A stretch of 64,000 nucleotides of DNA from Sphaerosporella brunnea (GCA_008704415.1 VXIS01000161.1:1-64000); one strand, 5' to 3'; shown: positions 21,771 through 34,344, counted from the stretch's first letter. Numbers and translations: made by a program. The notes: generated by a model from the sequence alone, not told the origin.

Positions 21771-22816
21771 CGTTGTACTGTGGTGTTGTCCTGGTGGGGT
21801 AAGTAAGAGGCAAAGGCCCTTAACCTGTGCCCTCAGCCCACACTCGCAAAAAGTCTAAGTGTTGGGCTTGGCGGCTTGGCAGGGCAGGTTAGGGTTTGGG
21901 AGGGTACAACTTACAAAATAACGGGTTTTGGCGGATTATTCGCAGCCTCGATATTATTACTCGGCCTTGATGGTGTTAGATTCGAATGTCGAGTACTGTC
22001 GGGCGTGCGAGTCGCCGTGCGGGAGGTTCCGACGCCGACACCGCAGGGGATTGTAATGCGAAAAGCAAGTACTCACAGATATAGAAAGTACCCACAGATA
22101 TAGAAGGGTAGAGCTTCTGCCGCTTAAGTCTTATCGGGTCGGGCGGGGTGTGTCTTTCCAAGTCCTCGGAGCGGCGGCAGCAGCGTACGGATTGTCGTGA
22201 CTTGTCGTAGCTTGACGAATTGAAGTAAAGAAGGGAGCGGCGAGGGTACAAAGGGGGGGGGGGATAGACCCTTTGCGATATAAATGGTAAGTGGCAAATA
22301 TATCTGGGCGAAAGAAGGTAAAGTGTGAAAAGTGGCGGCCCTTTTATACTTGGAATTTGGGGATCTCACGTGACCGGGTTTCAAGAGCTTTTTGAAGCAA
22401 TTGTTGGCGGCAAATCTCAATTTGTGAAGCTCGTTGGGTCGAGTGTTGGTGGTTGATGCGGGTCCAAGTTTCTTACAGTCCTTCACGTGTTCTCACTCGA
22501 TACCTACCTAAGTCCTGCTTGCCGGCTGTTGTGATTGAGTGATTCCCTCACGACTTTTAGAATTGGCGGAATGAGGGGATAGGGGGGCAGCTACTTTGGC
22601 GGAGCTCTGGACCGGCGGAATTTGCGTATCGTAGTTAATACAGTCGCAGGTCACAATGAGATGGTCAAAAGTACAGAGCTAGTTTATACGCAGACGTAAT
22701 TCCTGTCTCAAATTTGTTGCAATAGTGCTCTTTTTTTTTTTACTGGTGCGAACGTTCCACAAACGAGTACTACAACTGACATTCTCACCATCACCACAGC
22801 ATGCAGGTATCACATC
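21771..22816. other. Promoter region of tbf1 and 3' flank of the deaminase-like gene
   Basis: No gene seen. It holds the candidate Tbf1 box at 21889-21896 and a TATAAAT at 22280-22286. The 3' flank carries a T run at 22732-22741. Confidence 0.45.
21889..21896 (+). promoter_or_regulatory. Candidate Tbf1-binding box in the tbf1 promoter
   Basis: TTAGGGTT is the reverse complement of AACCCTAA and fits the yeast Tbf1 consensus ARCCCTAA exactly. It lies about 120 bp upstream of the tbf1 start codon, suggesting autoregulation. This is a consensus match, not a demonstrated site. Confidence 0.45.
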
Positions 22817-24910
22817 CTAATCATAAAACACCATATCATCGTCAAAGAACCCCTCATCTTCACCCTCCTCCCCCCAATCGCTTTCTTCGCTCTCCTCCCC
22901 CTCCCACTCCCACTCATAGTCCTCGGGCAGCTCCTTAAAGCTCGGATCAAACCCCCACAGCGTCTCTATCAGTGCGCACCGCAGTTGCGCCTCCATCTCC
23001 CGCGTCACCCGCTCCCGCAGCTGCGGCTCCATCTCCCGCGGCAGCGCTACCGGCTTTACCGCCGTGCTGGCTCTGCTGACCACAAACCTGCTGCTTCCCA
23101 ACAGTACTGCACACACTCCGCACGCAGTATGCGAAGATCCAATCAGCGAGTCCAGATGTCTAAACTCATCCACAGAAGCTGACTGCAGCCCAATGAGTGT
23201 AGCCAGTGGGCAGACGCTACCGGTAAACCTCCACTCGCCGGGCAGCAGCTGACATAGAGGGCTGGAAGGCGCCGCTGTTGAGGCCGCAGCGTGCAGATTC
23301 GAGATCACGATTTCGGCCCCGGGGGGGCCCAGGAGACTGTGGATTACCTCCTCCCACGGCTGGAGTGTGCGCCGGCATTCGGCGCGAACAATGCCAATGT
23401 CGCCCTCTGGAAGAATTCGCCGGAGCGTGTGCCAGTTTGTGGCGCTTTGGAAACGGTGCACGGTTTCTGTCGGCCGGTAAAAATTGTCGAGCCACGCTTT
23501 GGCCGCATGGGGCCAGGTGAGAAGCGTCGACCGCGGGGAGTAGGAGGAGTCGTGTGTGGTTGTTGTTGTACCTGGTCGTGGGATGTGTAGAGGGTCAAAA
23601 TGTTGTCCCCCGCCTGCAGGCGGCGGTTGAGGGTGGGGGAGGTACATGGAGATGTATTGGAGGTGGCGTAGGAGGAGGTGTGATTTATCTGTGGAGAGGC
23701 TGTGGAGCAGGCGTAAGAGGAGATGCAGCTGCTTCCGCAGCGTGATGTGCTGTACGCTTTCCTGGTCCGGGATTGCGCCGCGGGGAGGAAGTGTGATGAT
23801 GTTGTGGAGGGAGGTCAAGGTATTCATCAGCAGGTGAAGGTGGTGCAGAAGGAAGGCGTTGAAATCCCTAGCGGTGGTCGAGGTGTATAACGGATCGGTA
23901 GGCAGATCCGTCATAACGGCCGGCGAAGGTAGCGGCCACACCCTCTCCCGCTCGCCACTATTGCAGCCGGGTGGTACGCCGCTGATCTGTTCCCGCCAGC
24001 CAAGAACCCACCCACTCGCCACCCAGCTTTGCAGGCTGAGTTTCTTACTAACAAGGCCGAGCTCACACTCCCAGCGTAGCCGGCGCTCTACGCTTTTCGC
24101 GAGTGTAGGCCACAGCTCCTTTTCCCCTTCCAACACCGCAAGTCGTGTCCATAACCGATCTCCCACCTTAAGGTCCGCCGGAAACCCCGCCGCCCGATCG
24201 AAGCGGTACCAGTCGAGATCATTCAACTCCCCGGCATCCCATCTCCGCTGCACATCTTCCAGCGCCCGCATAAAAGTGCTAACCCCGGCACGCAGCAGCT
24301 CAAGCAAGCCATCCACTTGGCGGAATATCATGTACGCCTCCAGCACCTGCAACCTGGTGGTTTTCTCGAGGGAACTCTGGTTCCTCCCGGACAATTCCGC
24401 GCGCAGCCACCCCAGCAGAAATCCTACATGTCGCGTAAAAGATCCGCGCGGGTGAAGCAGGAGATAGTTCGTCAACGGATGTGTGAGCGTGCTGGGCGAC
24501 TTTTCCTCCGCTGATACCCCGCGGATAAACACCCCCTCCGGCCGCTCGTCTTCGTGGCTGGAAACAAAGATCCAGACGGTAGGACGTGGGGATGATGGCC
24601 ACCGTTGGAAACGAACACACAATGCCACTTCCTCCCGCGGCGTCCGGCTCAGCATCGTACACAGCGCGTCCAGGCGCTTGGTGTAGTTGCTGGTGGTGCT
24701 CGTGGCGATGGTGACGTGCGGCGGCTTGTACGCCAGGTGCGAGGAGCGGAGGATGCTGAGCAGCGTGGTGATTGCACGGAAGCGGTCGCCCGGGCTGGGG
24801 CTAGGGCTGGACGGGGACCGCGGCGGCGGCATAGGGATAGGCGAGGGTGAGAGCGAGGTTTTTTCTGGCCATGGTGGCAGCGGGGGGTTGGGTGGGCTCG
24901 CCGGTGCCAT
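22817..24910 (-). CDS. OTT_1508-like deaminase-family protein, probably inactive
   Basis: The open frame is longer upstream, but its first ATG is at 24910 in a strong context (ACCATGG), giving a single-exon protein of 697 residues. The N-terminus is Pro/Ser-rich. Residues about 60-330 are helical (LTNYLLLHPRGSFTRHVGFL, LEAYMIFRQVDGLLELLRAG). The C-terminal part reads GAEIVISNLHAAAST (His540), then about 50 residues later LDSLIGSSHTACGVC (Cys597, Cys600). This spacing recalls the fungal OTT_1508-like deaminases, where a His-x-Glu motif is followed by IGxSKxxCxxC. Here the His and both Cys are kept, but the catalytic Glu position is Ala542. An acidic tail (EWEWEGEESEESDWGEEGE) ends the protein. 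Family members are common in fungi, and most have unknown substrates. The assignment is from motif order only. Confidence 0.6.
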   Translation of the reverse strand: MAPASPPNPPLPPWPEKTSLSPSPIPMPPPRSPSSPSPSPGDRFRAITTLLSILRSSHLAYKPPHVTIATSTTSNYTKRLDALCTMLSRTPREEVALCVRFQRWPSSPRPTVWIFVSSHEDERPEGVFIRGVSAEEKSPSTLTHPLTNYLLLHPRGSFTRHVGFLLGWLRAELSGRNQSSLEKTTRLQVLEAYMIFRQVDGLLELLRAGVSTFMRALEDVQRRWDAGELNDLDWYRFDRAAGFPADLKVGDRLWTRLAVLEGEKELWPTLAKSVERRLRWECELGLVSKKLSLQSWVASGWVLGWREQISGVPPGCNSGERERVWPLPSPAVMTDLPTDPLYTSTTARDFNAFLLHHLHLLMNTLTSLHNIITLPPRGAIPDQESVQHITLRKQLHLLLRLLHSLSTDKSHLLLRHLQYISMYLPHPQPPPAGGGQHFDPLHIPRPGTTTTTHDSSYSPRSTLLTWPHAAKAWLDNFYRPTETVHRFQSATNWHTLRRILPEGDIGIVRAECRRTLQPWEEVIHSLLGPPGAEIVISNLHAAASTAAPSSPLCQLLPGEWRFTGSVCPLATLIGLQSASVDEFRHLDSLIGSSHTACGVCAVLLGSSRFVVSRASTAVKPVALPREMEPQLRERVTREMEAQLRCALIETLWGFDPSFKELPEDYEWEWEGEESEESDWGEEGEDEGFFDDDMVFYD

Positions 24911-26646
24911 GGTTTTTGTCAGAGGTACGATACTTTCGTGCTGATTTGCTTGGAGCGGTTCGGTCCTACGACCGAGATTCCAACTACGGAGTCGGGGATG
25001 TGGGTAGATTATGGACAAATGAAAGACTAGCTAGGCTACGGTGACGTCTTCTAAGCTGCCGTGACGACAGTTGCCGTGATGACAGTTGCCGTTCTGGGGA
25101 ATAGACTTTGGACCCTGCGGTTCTAGAACTGTGCATAGCAGGTCACTCGGGGAGCGAGTGATATACAGTGTAGTGTACGTGAGGATCTCCTGCGGGGGGG
25201 GGACAGAAACTGTGGGAACATCTGGAGTGTGGGGCTAGCGATGCGTAGAGTACCAGAGCACCAAGCTTGCTGCTACCTGTAGAGTTGGATCTCTTGGCCG
25301 GATGGACTTCCACGTTCGCTAAGGAGAGAAAGGCAGATGCCGCAGCGGACGAGAGCAAAGCGGCCGAGAGCAACTGGTTTGTGCTCCTGTACTCTGTTTC
25401 CGATACGGACAGGCAGGCATGTGTCAATCATGAAACGCTCATCCGTCTGACAATCAAGGGCGACAAAAAGCACCGCGCTTCGGCCGCGGTTGCGAAGCGC
25501 CAAACTGCCGCGCGCAACCGGTGCGATCCAGTCTCGACGATACACAATGTATTTACATTGTCGTATTGTTCGCGCTCTCCAAAGCTGCCATGGCAATCGA
25601 TCACAATGCCTCGCTGCGCTCGACGATATCGACGGTGATGCGTACTCGCACATAACTAACTCACTATATCGACGATCCGCAACAAGTGGGATAACATTCG
25701 CCTCAACGCATGAAGACTCAAGGCTGAAGCGGAAGGTGGTAGCGGCGGCTGCGGAGGCGTGTCGGGGGTTCTCCTGCCCGTCCTGCCTCGCAAAGCCCAG
25801 CCCTCTGCGCGGCTATCGTCGATTAACGGGGCGAACGGGGATCCCCCGGCAGCGCTGTCGCTGCTTGCGGTCTGGCGCAGCCAGCAGGGAAGGGGACAGC
25901 TGAGACAACAAGCAGCAGCAGAGCAGAGAACGACGAGAGACAACTCATCAACCCACAGCGCTTCAATTCTAGCGCTGGGGAGAGGGGCGGGGGTACTCTC
26001 TCAGGTAGAGCAGGAGAATAATACACGACGACACCCACGACAACCATCCTGTCCGCAGAGAAAAAAAAAAAAAAAAAAGTGCGGACTCGGAGCTGGAATC
26101 CAATTCGACCGTCGCCGCTCTTGCTCCGCTCGCTGCTTCTCTCCATTCTAGTCGCCACCGTCGCCGTCGTCTGATCATCATCACCACCACCCCCCCCCCC
26201 CATCGCCAATTCTCCAATTCGAATTCTCACTCAATCGACCACTCAATCGACCACCCAACTCTCCGCTCCACCTCAACGCGTCGAATGCATCATGATGTCT
26301 GAATAGAAAACGATTGACGACTGGAACGAACGACACGACTTCACGCACGCCTACATTCTCGCGCTCTCTCACTCACTGTTACACCCACCCACTTCGCGAT
26401 AGGTACGTCAACAAACAAACGAAAAACACCACCAAGCTTACCAGCCACCCAGCCACCCAGCCACCACGACTGAACCACATCCCCCACCCTAGCATCCCAT
26501 CCCACGTCAACATCGAAAAAAACAAAAAAAACAAAAACAGACCCCCCCCCGGTCGAATCCTATTAAACAGCAATCTCCGCCGAATTGTTTTGCACTTGTC
26601 GCTTGGAAGAGCGTGGTGTGGAACCAAGCACTGACCGCAGCCAGCA
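24911..26646. other. Divergent promoter region of the deaminase-like and cdc11 genes
   Basis: About 1.7 kb without a supported gene. It contains G, A and C runs (25195-25202, 26061-26078, 26190-26201) and pyrimidine/CACC-rich DNA that could be the cdc11 5' leader. Short open frames here have no protein character. Confidence 0.45.
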
Positions 26647-29600
26647 ATGATGGCCGACAGTGGCTGGGTCGACGACCTGGATGAGGACTGGGTGTCTCAA
26701 CCGCGTTCCTCGTCTCCCAATCCCTCTCCCGCCCACACCCTCGGCACGAACCCAGGCACAACCCGCGTCCTCCACGAACGCCACTACACCAATTCATCCA
26801 CGCACAGACATTCCTCTCGGCACAGCGACACGCTCGGCAGTCAATCCTTCGGAACCACCCAGCTGCACACCAACCTAGCGAGCGTTGATACCCCGGAATG
26901 GAAACGTAAATTGCGGCAAGACCTAGGCGGTGTCCACGGCAAAGACCTATTTTCACCCTTGGAGCTAGAGAATCTTTTCCGCCCGCCGTCAACCGCGAAT
27001 CCACCACCATCCCCGCCGACCTCTTTACCCCCTCCGAGAGAACGCCAACACCAACCCCCACCGCACGCTTCGAGATCCCCGAGATCACCCAGGAGAGGAT
27101 TCCACCTCCCCATCCTGATCTCGTCAGGCTTTCCTTCCCCTCTCAGCACCTTGCCAGAAGAAGCCACAAGCGGCAGCCCGGCGGAACCGGTCAAGCCTTT
27201 GGTCGCGCCGTGCGCCAGCCAGGAAGACCCGAAACCCGTTCTGAGACCGCTCAACCGACATTCAATGCTGGCACATCCGAACCGGTATCTCCCGGCTTCG
27301 CCGCCTGAAGAACCTTATTCACCGCCGGCAGGGCGACATTCGGAGCTATCGAAGGGGAAACGAAGAGAGGCCGGGACAACCGAGGGGAGGCTTAAGAAGC
27401 TCCCAATGGCGAGGCCCGGCACTAAATGGTTACGAAAGTCCTCACCCCCACGGCAATCGAGTGATGATCGGCGAGACGAGATGATATCACCGGTTTCAGT
27501 GGGGGATGTTGGAAGGGATTCGCCGATGAAAAACATCCCAATTTTGAGGCGCGGGGAGAGTAATCCTGAAAGTGCACGCACGCCGTATGCGCGCCGCAGA
27601 TATGGCGGAGATGAGGAGGAGGAGACACTGCCGCCGGATGTCAGTGCCAGCGTGAGGAGGTTTATGCGGCCAGATTTAGAGAGCTCGGTTTATCCTTCCA
27701 GTCCCCCGGTTTTTCGCGGCCAGTATCCGCAAGGTAGGGATTACGAAGAGGATATGTACGAGGAAGAGGAAGAGCAGCTGGAAGAAGGTGACTATGAAGA
27801 CTACTCAGTGGACCATACCCGGTCACCGCTCAGGCGACCTCCACCCACCCCACCATCACCGGACAGGAGGCCTTCGATTGACAGACACTCATCTGCAGAA
27901 GATAAACCTGTTAAAAAGGCCGACATAAGTATGAGCGATTTACTTCGTAATATTCGGAACCACGCAGACGCTCCCAGATCACCCGTGAAACGTTCGAACA
28001 GCCACAATGAAGTCCCCAAGTTAAGCGACGGTGAAGATCCGTTTTTCGCGCCTCACGTGCTCCGACACCCTTCCGAGTCGGAAACACCGCCTTCTGAGGA
28101 ACAGAGGGCCAAAGACTTGGTGAGCCCTTTGAAGCTGTTCAGCGGTTGTTACGATACATACACCAAAGAGAAGTTGCGCAAGCGTTTGGGAGAACTGGAG
28201 GAAAGCGAGGAGGATCAACCATCGCCCAACAGGACCATCGATTTTGATCGTGAGGGCGAGTCCGATGCCGATGATGAGAGCGAGCACCAATATTCCGGGG
28301 CAAGTCCGGTTGTGGACCGTCTGGAGGCGATGGCCCGCAAGATCGAGAAGCAGGATTCTCCACCGGCCGGTAAGACGTATGCCAGAAAGAGCAGAGTGAT
28401 GCGTTATGGCGAAACAGAAAAGACTACGACAACCACCTCCAAGAAGTATGTCAATGGTCATCAACGGATGCTCTCTGCGCCATCAGCATCTCCCATCCGC
28501 CCAGCCTCGATTGCAAGCGGAAGAAAGCATCGTCGTTGGCGATCCGACGAGTCCTCGGTGGCTCCTAACGATGGCGTTGCCGCGCCTCGCAGCCCAGTCA
28601 AAGAACGCACGCCCAAGAGACCGCGACGTTCCACCGTAACTTCGCGACCAGGCTCCAGCCACTTGTTCCAGGGCGGCCCTGCAACTGGACGCAAACGGAT
28701 ATATGCTGGAATCGAAGAAGGCAGCATACTTGCCAGTTCTCGTCGTCAGCAGAGAAGCAGGGCCAATTCGAAAGATTCTCAGTTTTCAGCCAAAAAGTCG
28801 CACACATCCAATGCCGCCTCGGATGCTGTCGAGAAAGCATCTCCCCCACCCACGCCCCGGAAAAAGAAGCAGCATTTTCTGAGAGATGCTGGTGCGCAGC
28901 CTGTGATCGTCCCGCCCAAAAATGGCGTCCACGCTCGCGGCCCCCGGAAGATCATTTTCAGTGGAAGCAAGGGGGATGGCATGCAAGGGGAGAGTTTTGA
29001 AATGCCCTCCCCTAGTCGAGATGCCAATCTCGGTAATCGGAGGGGTAGCGTTAACACTCGAGACTTCCTGGCACAAGCAGAGGCTGTCATGGCCAGGCTT
29101 CGTGCGTTGGGACTCAAAGAGGATGACAAAGAGACCGAGGAAGAGGCGGGCTCCACCGGGTCATCGTCGCGTGGAAGCAGCGACGAGGGTGGTGAATCAG
29201 CATATCCCAGCGCAAGTGCTGCATCCCGGGAAGATTATTGTTTCACGGAGGAGGATCCTGGTTCGACTAGTATGCGGTTGCAGGCTGTCGCAGACAAACT
29301 TAACGGATGCCAAGGCCGATTTCCGACGAGCATGGATGGTGATGACCAGAGGAGGGAAGGCATGGGCATTTCTCGATCTTCCACCAAATCCTCACGCAGC
29401 TCGGTCAGGGTCATCTCGAACGATCCAGAGGTCCTAACTCACCACCTTGCGACAAAACACGCGAATGATATGACGTTTGATCAGGCCAATCTTGCTTGGG
29501 TTTCAAAGGCCCCCAACAAAGGCGAAGATGACCCCCTGCGCGACATCTCCGACTTGACCGTCGATTCGAAAGAGGAAGCGCGTATCCTGGGCCTCGCGAA

Positions 29601-31919
29601 AGCGCAGTGGAGTATGCTAGCAAGCAGCCCTGGTGGCGCGGAGAGGAGTGGGATGTGGAGGAGCTCACGCGTTGTTGAAGAGATTGACATGCGCGAGCTG
29701 AGAACCAGCTGCTGCGCAGGTAATGAGACGTGGGATAAGTCCCAGTGGGGTCGCTCTCAGGCATTAGGCTCGAGTGTTGGAAGTGATAGCTCCCGGGAGA
29801 GCGAGTATGATGCCCGCGGGACGGAGACGAGACCTACGAGTTATGGCACCGATGACACGGCCGAAAAGAATGTCAGGGAAACGGAGATGCGTAACGATCA
29901 CGAAGACGACGACCGACACGATAAACCGGCAAAGGTTAAAAAGCCGCCGACGAAACACACGACTGATGACGCGTTTGCCTCTTCGCCGCTGAAGCGCGAG
30001 GTACGCTTGGACGACGACGATGAAAATTTTGACGGCTTTTTGGAGCACGGCTCGCTGAGACGGAGGAACGGCGCGTCTTTTGGCGGGTTATATCGCGGAC
30101 CGACGAGGCGAAAATCGCTCGGGAAATCGTTCCTGGGTCGACCGATTTCCAGGATTACCGAGGAGGAAGAAGGTTCCCACAAGTCCAGACGCTCTGATGA
30201 GTTTAGAAGGTCTTTGAGCAGTGCCTTGACGCCTATTCAGAGTCCCTTCAGGAGTTACGCCTCGTTACTTCCTCCACCGTCTGCTAAGAACAAGGGAGAT
30301 GTGTCTTTCTACCTTTCCCCGCTTCCGGACCTGTCTTATCGGTTTGAGACTACCGAGGCGCTCATTTCCTTGGAGCTTTCCTATATCACCTCGCGGCGCG
30401 GTCTCAAACCTACTTCAACGAAGGCCGTCGAGGCTTCCTTCACGATTGCGCAGCAAAACCTGGTGAAACACCTGACGGACGTGGAGCCATATGATCCATA
30501 TTGGGATTTCATCAAGTGCCTGAAGCTCTCGGAAAGGAAGCTTGAGACGCTGCACAGTCTCAACGAGTGGTGTCCCCGGATATCTGAGCTTGATGTGAGC
30601 AATAATTTATTGGGACAGTTGAGCGGCGTTCCGGAGAGCGTCCTTTCCCTCAACGTGCAGAGGAACTGTTTGAGCAATGTAACCTTTTTCGGACATCTCA
30701 TGAACCTCCAGTATCTGGATATTAGCGGGAACGGCTTGGAGAGTTTGGAGGCCCTCAGGGTGTGCCAGCACTTGCGGGAGATCAAGGCGGACGACAACAT
30801 GTTGACCAGCATCGACGGAGTCTTTTCGATTTCTGGATTGATGTCGCTCCGGTGTCGCCGCAACCGCTTGGAGACTGTGGATCTCTCTTACGCAGAACTG
30901 TATGTTTTATTCTTAGAGCTCTTTAACGCAAATGCTAACATCTTTGTAGCAAGCGCCTGACTGAACTGGACCTTCGTGGAAACCAGATAGCGTTGATCAC
31001 GGGTATTGAATGCCTCCCATCACTCGTACATCTCAACCTCGATCAAAATCGGCTTTTGTCTCTTCCTCTCACCCCCGGTACTAAGCTCGAATCAATCCGT
31101 TCCTTGAAACTCACACAGAACCGCTTCACTACTTTCGACGTAACTCCGTTCCCCAATCTCCGCGTGTTTTACATGGACAACAACCGCCTCAGTCACGTGG
31201 GCGGCCTCACCCGTGCGAAGTCACTCGATGCGGTCAGTTTCAGAGATCAAGAGACGGAGTCGGGCACCTTCGATCTAGATGTCCCCAGGATGTTTGAGGC
31301 CAGAAAGGTGTATCTCAGCGCGAACCCGATCGGTACGCTCGATCTCCACGCGAGTTTCCTGAACCTCCATTTCTTGGAGCTTGCCGGAGCGCACCTGCGT
31401 TCACTACCGAAGGATATCGCGAATCAGATACCTAACGTGCGGGTGTTGAACCTCAACTCTAATGCGCTCTCAGACCTCCGACCTCTGGCTGGCCTTAGCC
31501 GACTCGTTAAGCTCTGCGCCGCGGGGAATAGGATTAACAACATCAAGCGCCTGCAGCGGACTTTGTCCAAGCTCCGGGGCATCAAGATTGTGGATTTTCG
31601 CAATAATCCGGTGACTCTCGGGTTCTATCCGCCCATCACGACGGTGGTCAAGAGTGTGGTTGGCAACGAAGAGTATGCGAAGGATCCGTATGAGGTCGGT
31701 GAAGCGGATGTCGACAACGATGAGGCTCATGTGCCGCGCCTGGATTTGGGAACCCGCTGCGAGAGGAGACGCTATTGGCTCGTTGTCGGTGGCGCGTGCA
31801 AGAAGATCAAGGAGGTGGATGGGTTGCCGTTTGATAGAGATGGGATCGAGCGCGAGGATGAAGTTTGGATGGAGTGTTTGAAGAGGGGGTGGGTTGTTGA
31901 GGCGGGAGGTGATAGGTAG
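26647..31919 (+). CDS. cdc11: Cdc11/Nud1-type septation initiation network scaffold
   Basis: Two exons, 26647-30899 and 30950-31919 (50-bp intron), give 1740 residues. The N-terminus MMADSGWVDDLDEDWVSQPR carries the W(V/L)DxLxEDWVSxP motif typical of fungal Cdc11 homologues. A long disordered Ser/Pro/Arg-rich region with many SP/TP sites follows, fitting control by mitotic kinases. About residues 935-985 contain the conserved block (HHLATKHANDMTFDQANLAW, then DPLRDISDLTVDSKEEARIL). The C-terminal 450 residues hold leucine-rich repeats (ISELDVSNNLLGQL, LQYLDISGNGLESL, LTELDLRGNQIALI, VRVLNLNSNALSDL). Cdc11 anchors the septation initiation network (Sid4, Spg1, Cdc7 and partners in fission yeast) at the spindle pole body and controls septum formation. 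Length is larger than in yeasts (about 1050 in fission yeast, 850 for Nud1) but usual for filamentous fungi. The double ATG leaves the first Met uncertain by one codon. Confidence 0.93.
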
Positions 31920-34344
31920 GAGTGGTTTATCCGGCATCCGCTGATCCTCGTTTCTTTATACCTTCATATTTGGGAGTTTGTCTTTTGGGTTTTTTTTTGC
32001 GGGCGTGGTGAATGGTCGATCCTTGTGCTTTTTATTTGTTATTGTTATTGGGATACGATACCACTACGGGCTTTTCATTTCATTTTACTTGTTTTGTGTG
32101 CGTTAAGTATTAGCTTCGAATTCCTGGAGAAGCTGTTTAGGTTTTTTTGTATCGGGTTCTTTTTTCTTTTCCTCTAGCCCTATGCATGGTTGTACGGGAT
32201 CTGTTTCCCCCTTTCTTACCGCGGGGTTTTTTTTTATGTGTGTGGGTTTGCGCAACGCCTGTGTTTTGCTTTTTTTTTTTTTTTTTTTGTAACGGGGGTA
32301 TAAAAAAATAGGTATTGCATTGATATCCACACCCCTGTGGGGTGTGGCTGGAAGGGGGAGTTTGTTTGTTTGTTTATCTGTTTGTTAGGTTATACACGCA
32401 TTGGGATTAGGGTACCGTAAAAACTCACTTAAAAGAGACCCCCCAGATTTGGTTAGCGGTAAATAGTTGCCTTATAAGGAAACTTTATAGATTACTAAAG
32501 AGGGTTTTTGTTTTTTAGTGACTTCCTTTTGGAGATATTAAATTCCATATATGGCAATTCTGTGCCGCTAACCAAATCTGGGGGGGGTCTCTTTTAAGTG
32601 AGTTTTTACGGTAGGGGAAATGTTAAAAAAAAAAACTAAAAAAAAAAAACAAATCAGTTGTTTGTTTGTTCGCTTGTCCGCTTTGACCAGAGGAACCTAC
32701 TCGTTTGGGGGGAGAGGGGGGATGAGAAAAAAGTAAAAAAAAAAAAAAAACAAGCGGTTTTCAGAAGTATGGTGCAACGCGCTTTAAACCGGGACCTTCG
32801 ATAAGCGTGAAGTTATCCGGAATTCAGTGGCGAGTGACACATTATGATGCAGCGGCCCGCCCGGTTCTCTCAACTTTTTATATTTTTATTTTTTTTGATT
32901 TTGTGAAATGCAAATCCGCTCACGCATCTAGTCGTGCTAGCTAGGTACCTAGCTAGACATGTACTTACCCGCCGGTGGGCTTCTATACACGCGTTTCCTT
33001 AAACGTGCCTCGGTTTCCATAGTTGTTGTTTTTCTCCGAAAAGTGTAAGCCTCATCCACACACACACACACACACGCTCAAAAGACTTTGAAGAAACAAC
33101 AAGCTCATCCGATACACACCCAGAGCACACACGCCGGTACCGAGCAGGCGAAGCTGCACTAGCAATTTTTTTTTTTCTGCGGGGGGCATAATTCTTGGCT
33201 GCTCTCCGGGATGATATTTGGGGGCCCACCGAAGGCTACTCAACGATTCCCTCCACACACGGCGGGCGCGCCCTCTGCGCCAGAAACGTCGGGCTCCGTA
33301 GCAAGAATCCTCTTCGCATCCGCTCCTTTTATCCCTGGCGGCGGGGGGAAGGGGGGGGAGGGGGGACTTCGGCTTCAGCACACGCTGCAAAACCTTGTCT
33401 AAGCTGCGCTTTCGTCGGCTCTCTCTCGGCTGGCCGTGGTTGCGGGTGGGACTCTTACCTTCCTGCAGTTTTTTTTTTTTTTTTTTTTCAAAAAAAAAAA
33501 AATGGAGTTGATCCGCGAGTTTGCCCCCCCTCCCCCTTTTGCCGCCGCCCCCGTCCAGCAGTCGTCCTTTTTGCTCTCGTCTGTTCGGTATCCGCTCTGC
33601 TGATGCTCGGCCCTAGCTAGCTGCACACAGGTAAAAGACCCGCTCTTCCCGGCGGCCTTTTTTTCTGCTGGTTGTTTCCTGCGAATAAAACCCCCGACAA
33701 TTTTTTTCTTCCCTGCTCCAAGGATAGGAAGAACTTCATGATTGGAATTGAACTGAAATAGGAACGTCGCGTTATGAAGGTGTAAAGTTTGCCGTCTGTC
33801 TGTCTGCGAGTCGCTCTGGCCGTTGACGGCACCAAAACCTTTCGCATCACAGGTTGTCACTCACCGCGAAATTCCGGGTAACTTCACGCTTGACGAAGGT
33901 CCCAATTGATGAAATTTCACATTTCAACATCAACATCAACACAACCATTACCTCCCTCTCCCTCTCAAGCTCCAAGAAGGAATGAACGAAAGAAAAAAAA
34001 AAAAAAAAGGAATGCATATGATACGTTTTTGTGTCGAAGTACCTGGGTAGTAAAAATACAAATCAAAGAAAAGAAAAGAATTCCGAAAATATAAAAAAAA
34101 GCCCAATAGAAATCCAAGAAGTAGAAGCTCATAAAGGTCATAAATCCAACCCAACCCAACCCGCCCATCCACACGTACACCACCCCCTTCCCTTCCCTTT
34201 CCCCAAAACAAAAGCCCCAAAAATCCAAAAATCCCAATCCGAAAAACACCTCTGAAACATAAATCCCCCTTTAGTAGTAGTCGCAGTAGTGCAGAAAAGA
34301 AAAAAGGCGAAAAATTAAAAAAAAAAAAAAATTGAATGTGAAAC
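31920..34344. other. Intergenic between convergent genes, with a MITE
   Basis: No gene supported. It holds the MITE at 32415-32611, T/A runs (32270-32288, 32735-32750, 33470-33500) and a CA repeat at 33058-33074. Open frames around 33.2-33.9 kb run through T and G runs and look like composition effects. Confidence 0.5.
32415..32611. mobile_element. Tc1/mariner-type MITE with TA target duplication
   Basis: The 197-bp element begins CCGTAAAAACTCACTTAAAA and ends with its reverse complement. Terminal inverted repeats are about 47 bp, running into CCAGATTTGGTTAGCGG on the left and CCGCTAACCAAATCTGG on the right; the two arms differ by one base in a C/G run. TA flanks both ends (32413-32414, 32612-32613). 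The AT-rich centre has no coding capacity. The size, TA duplication and long terminal repeats fit a non-autonomous Tc1/mariner derivative. Confidence 0.85.

Noticed and set aside
22817..25018. 733-codon version of the deaminase-like gene
   Set aside because: It begins with TTG; the first ATG in the frame is at 24910.
33195..33860. Open frames near the CA repeat and T runs
   Set aside because: Dominated by homopolymers and Ser/Gly/Pro low complexity on both strands.
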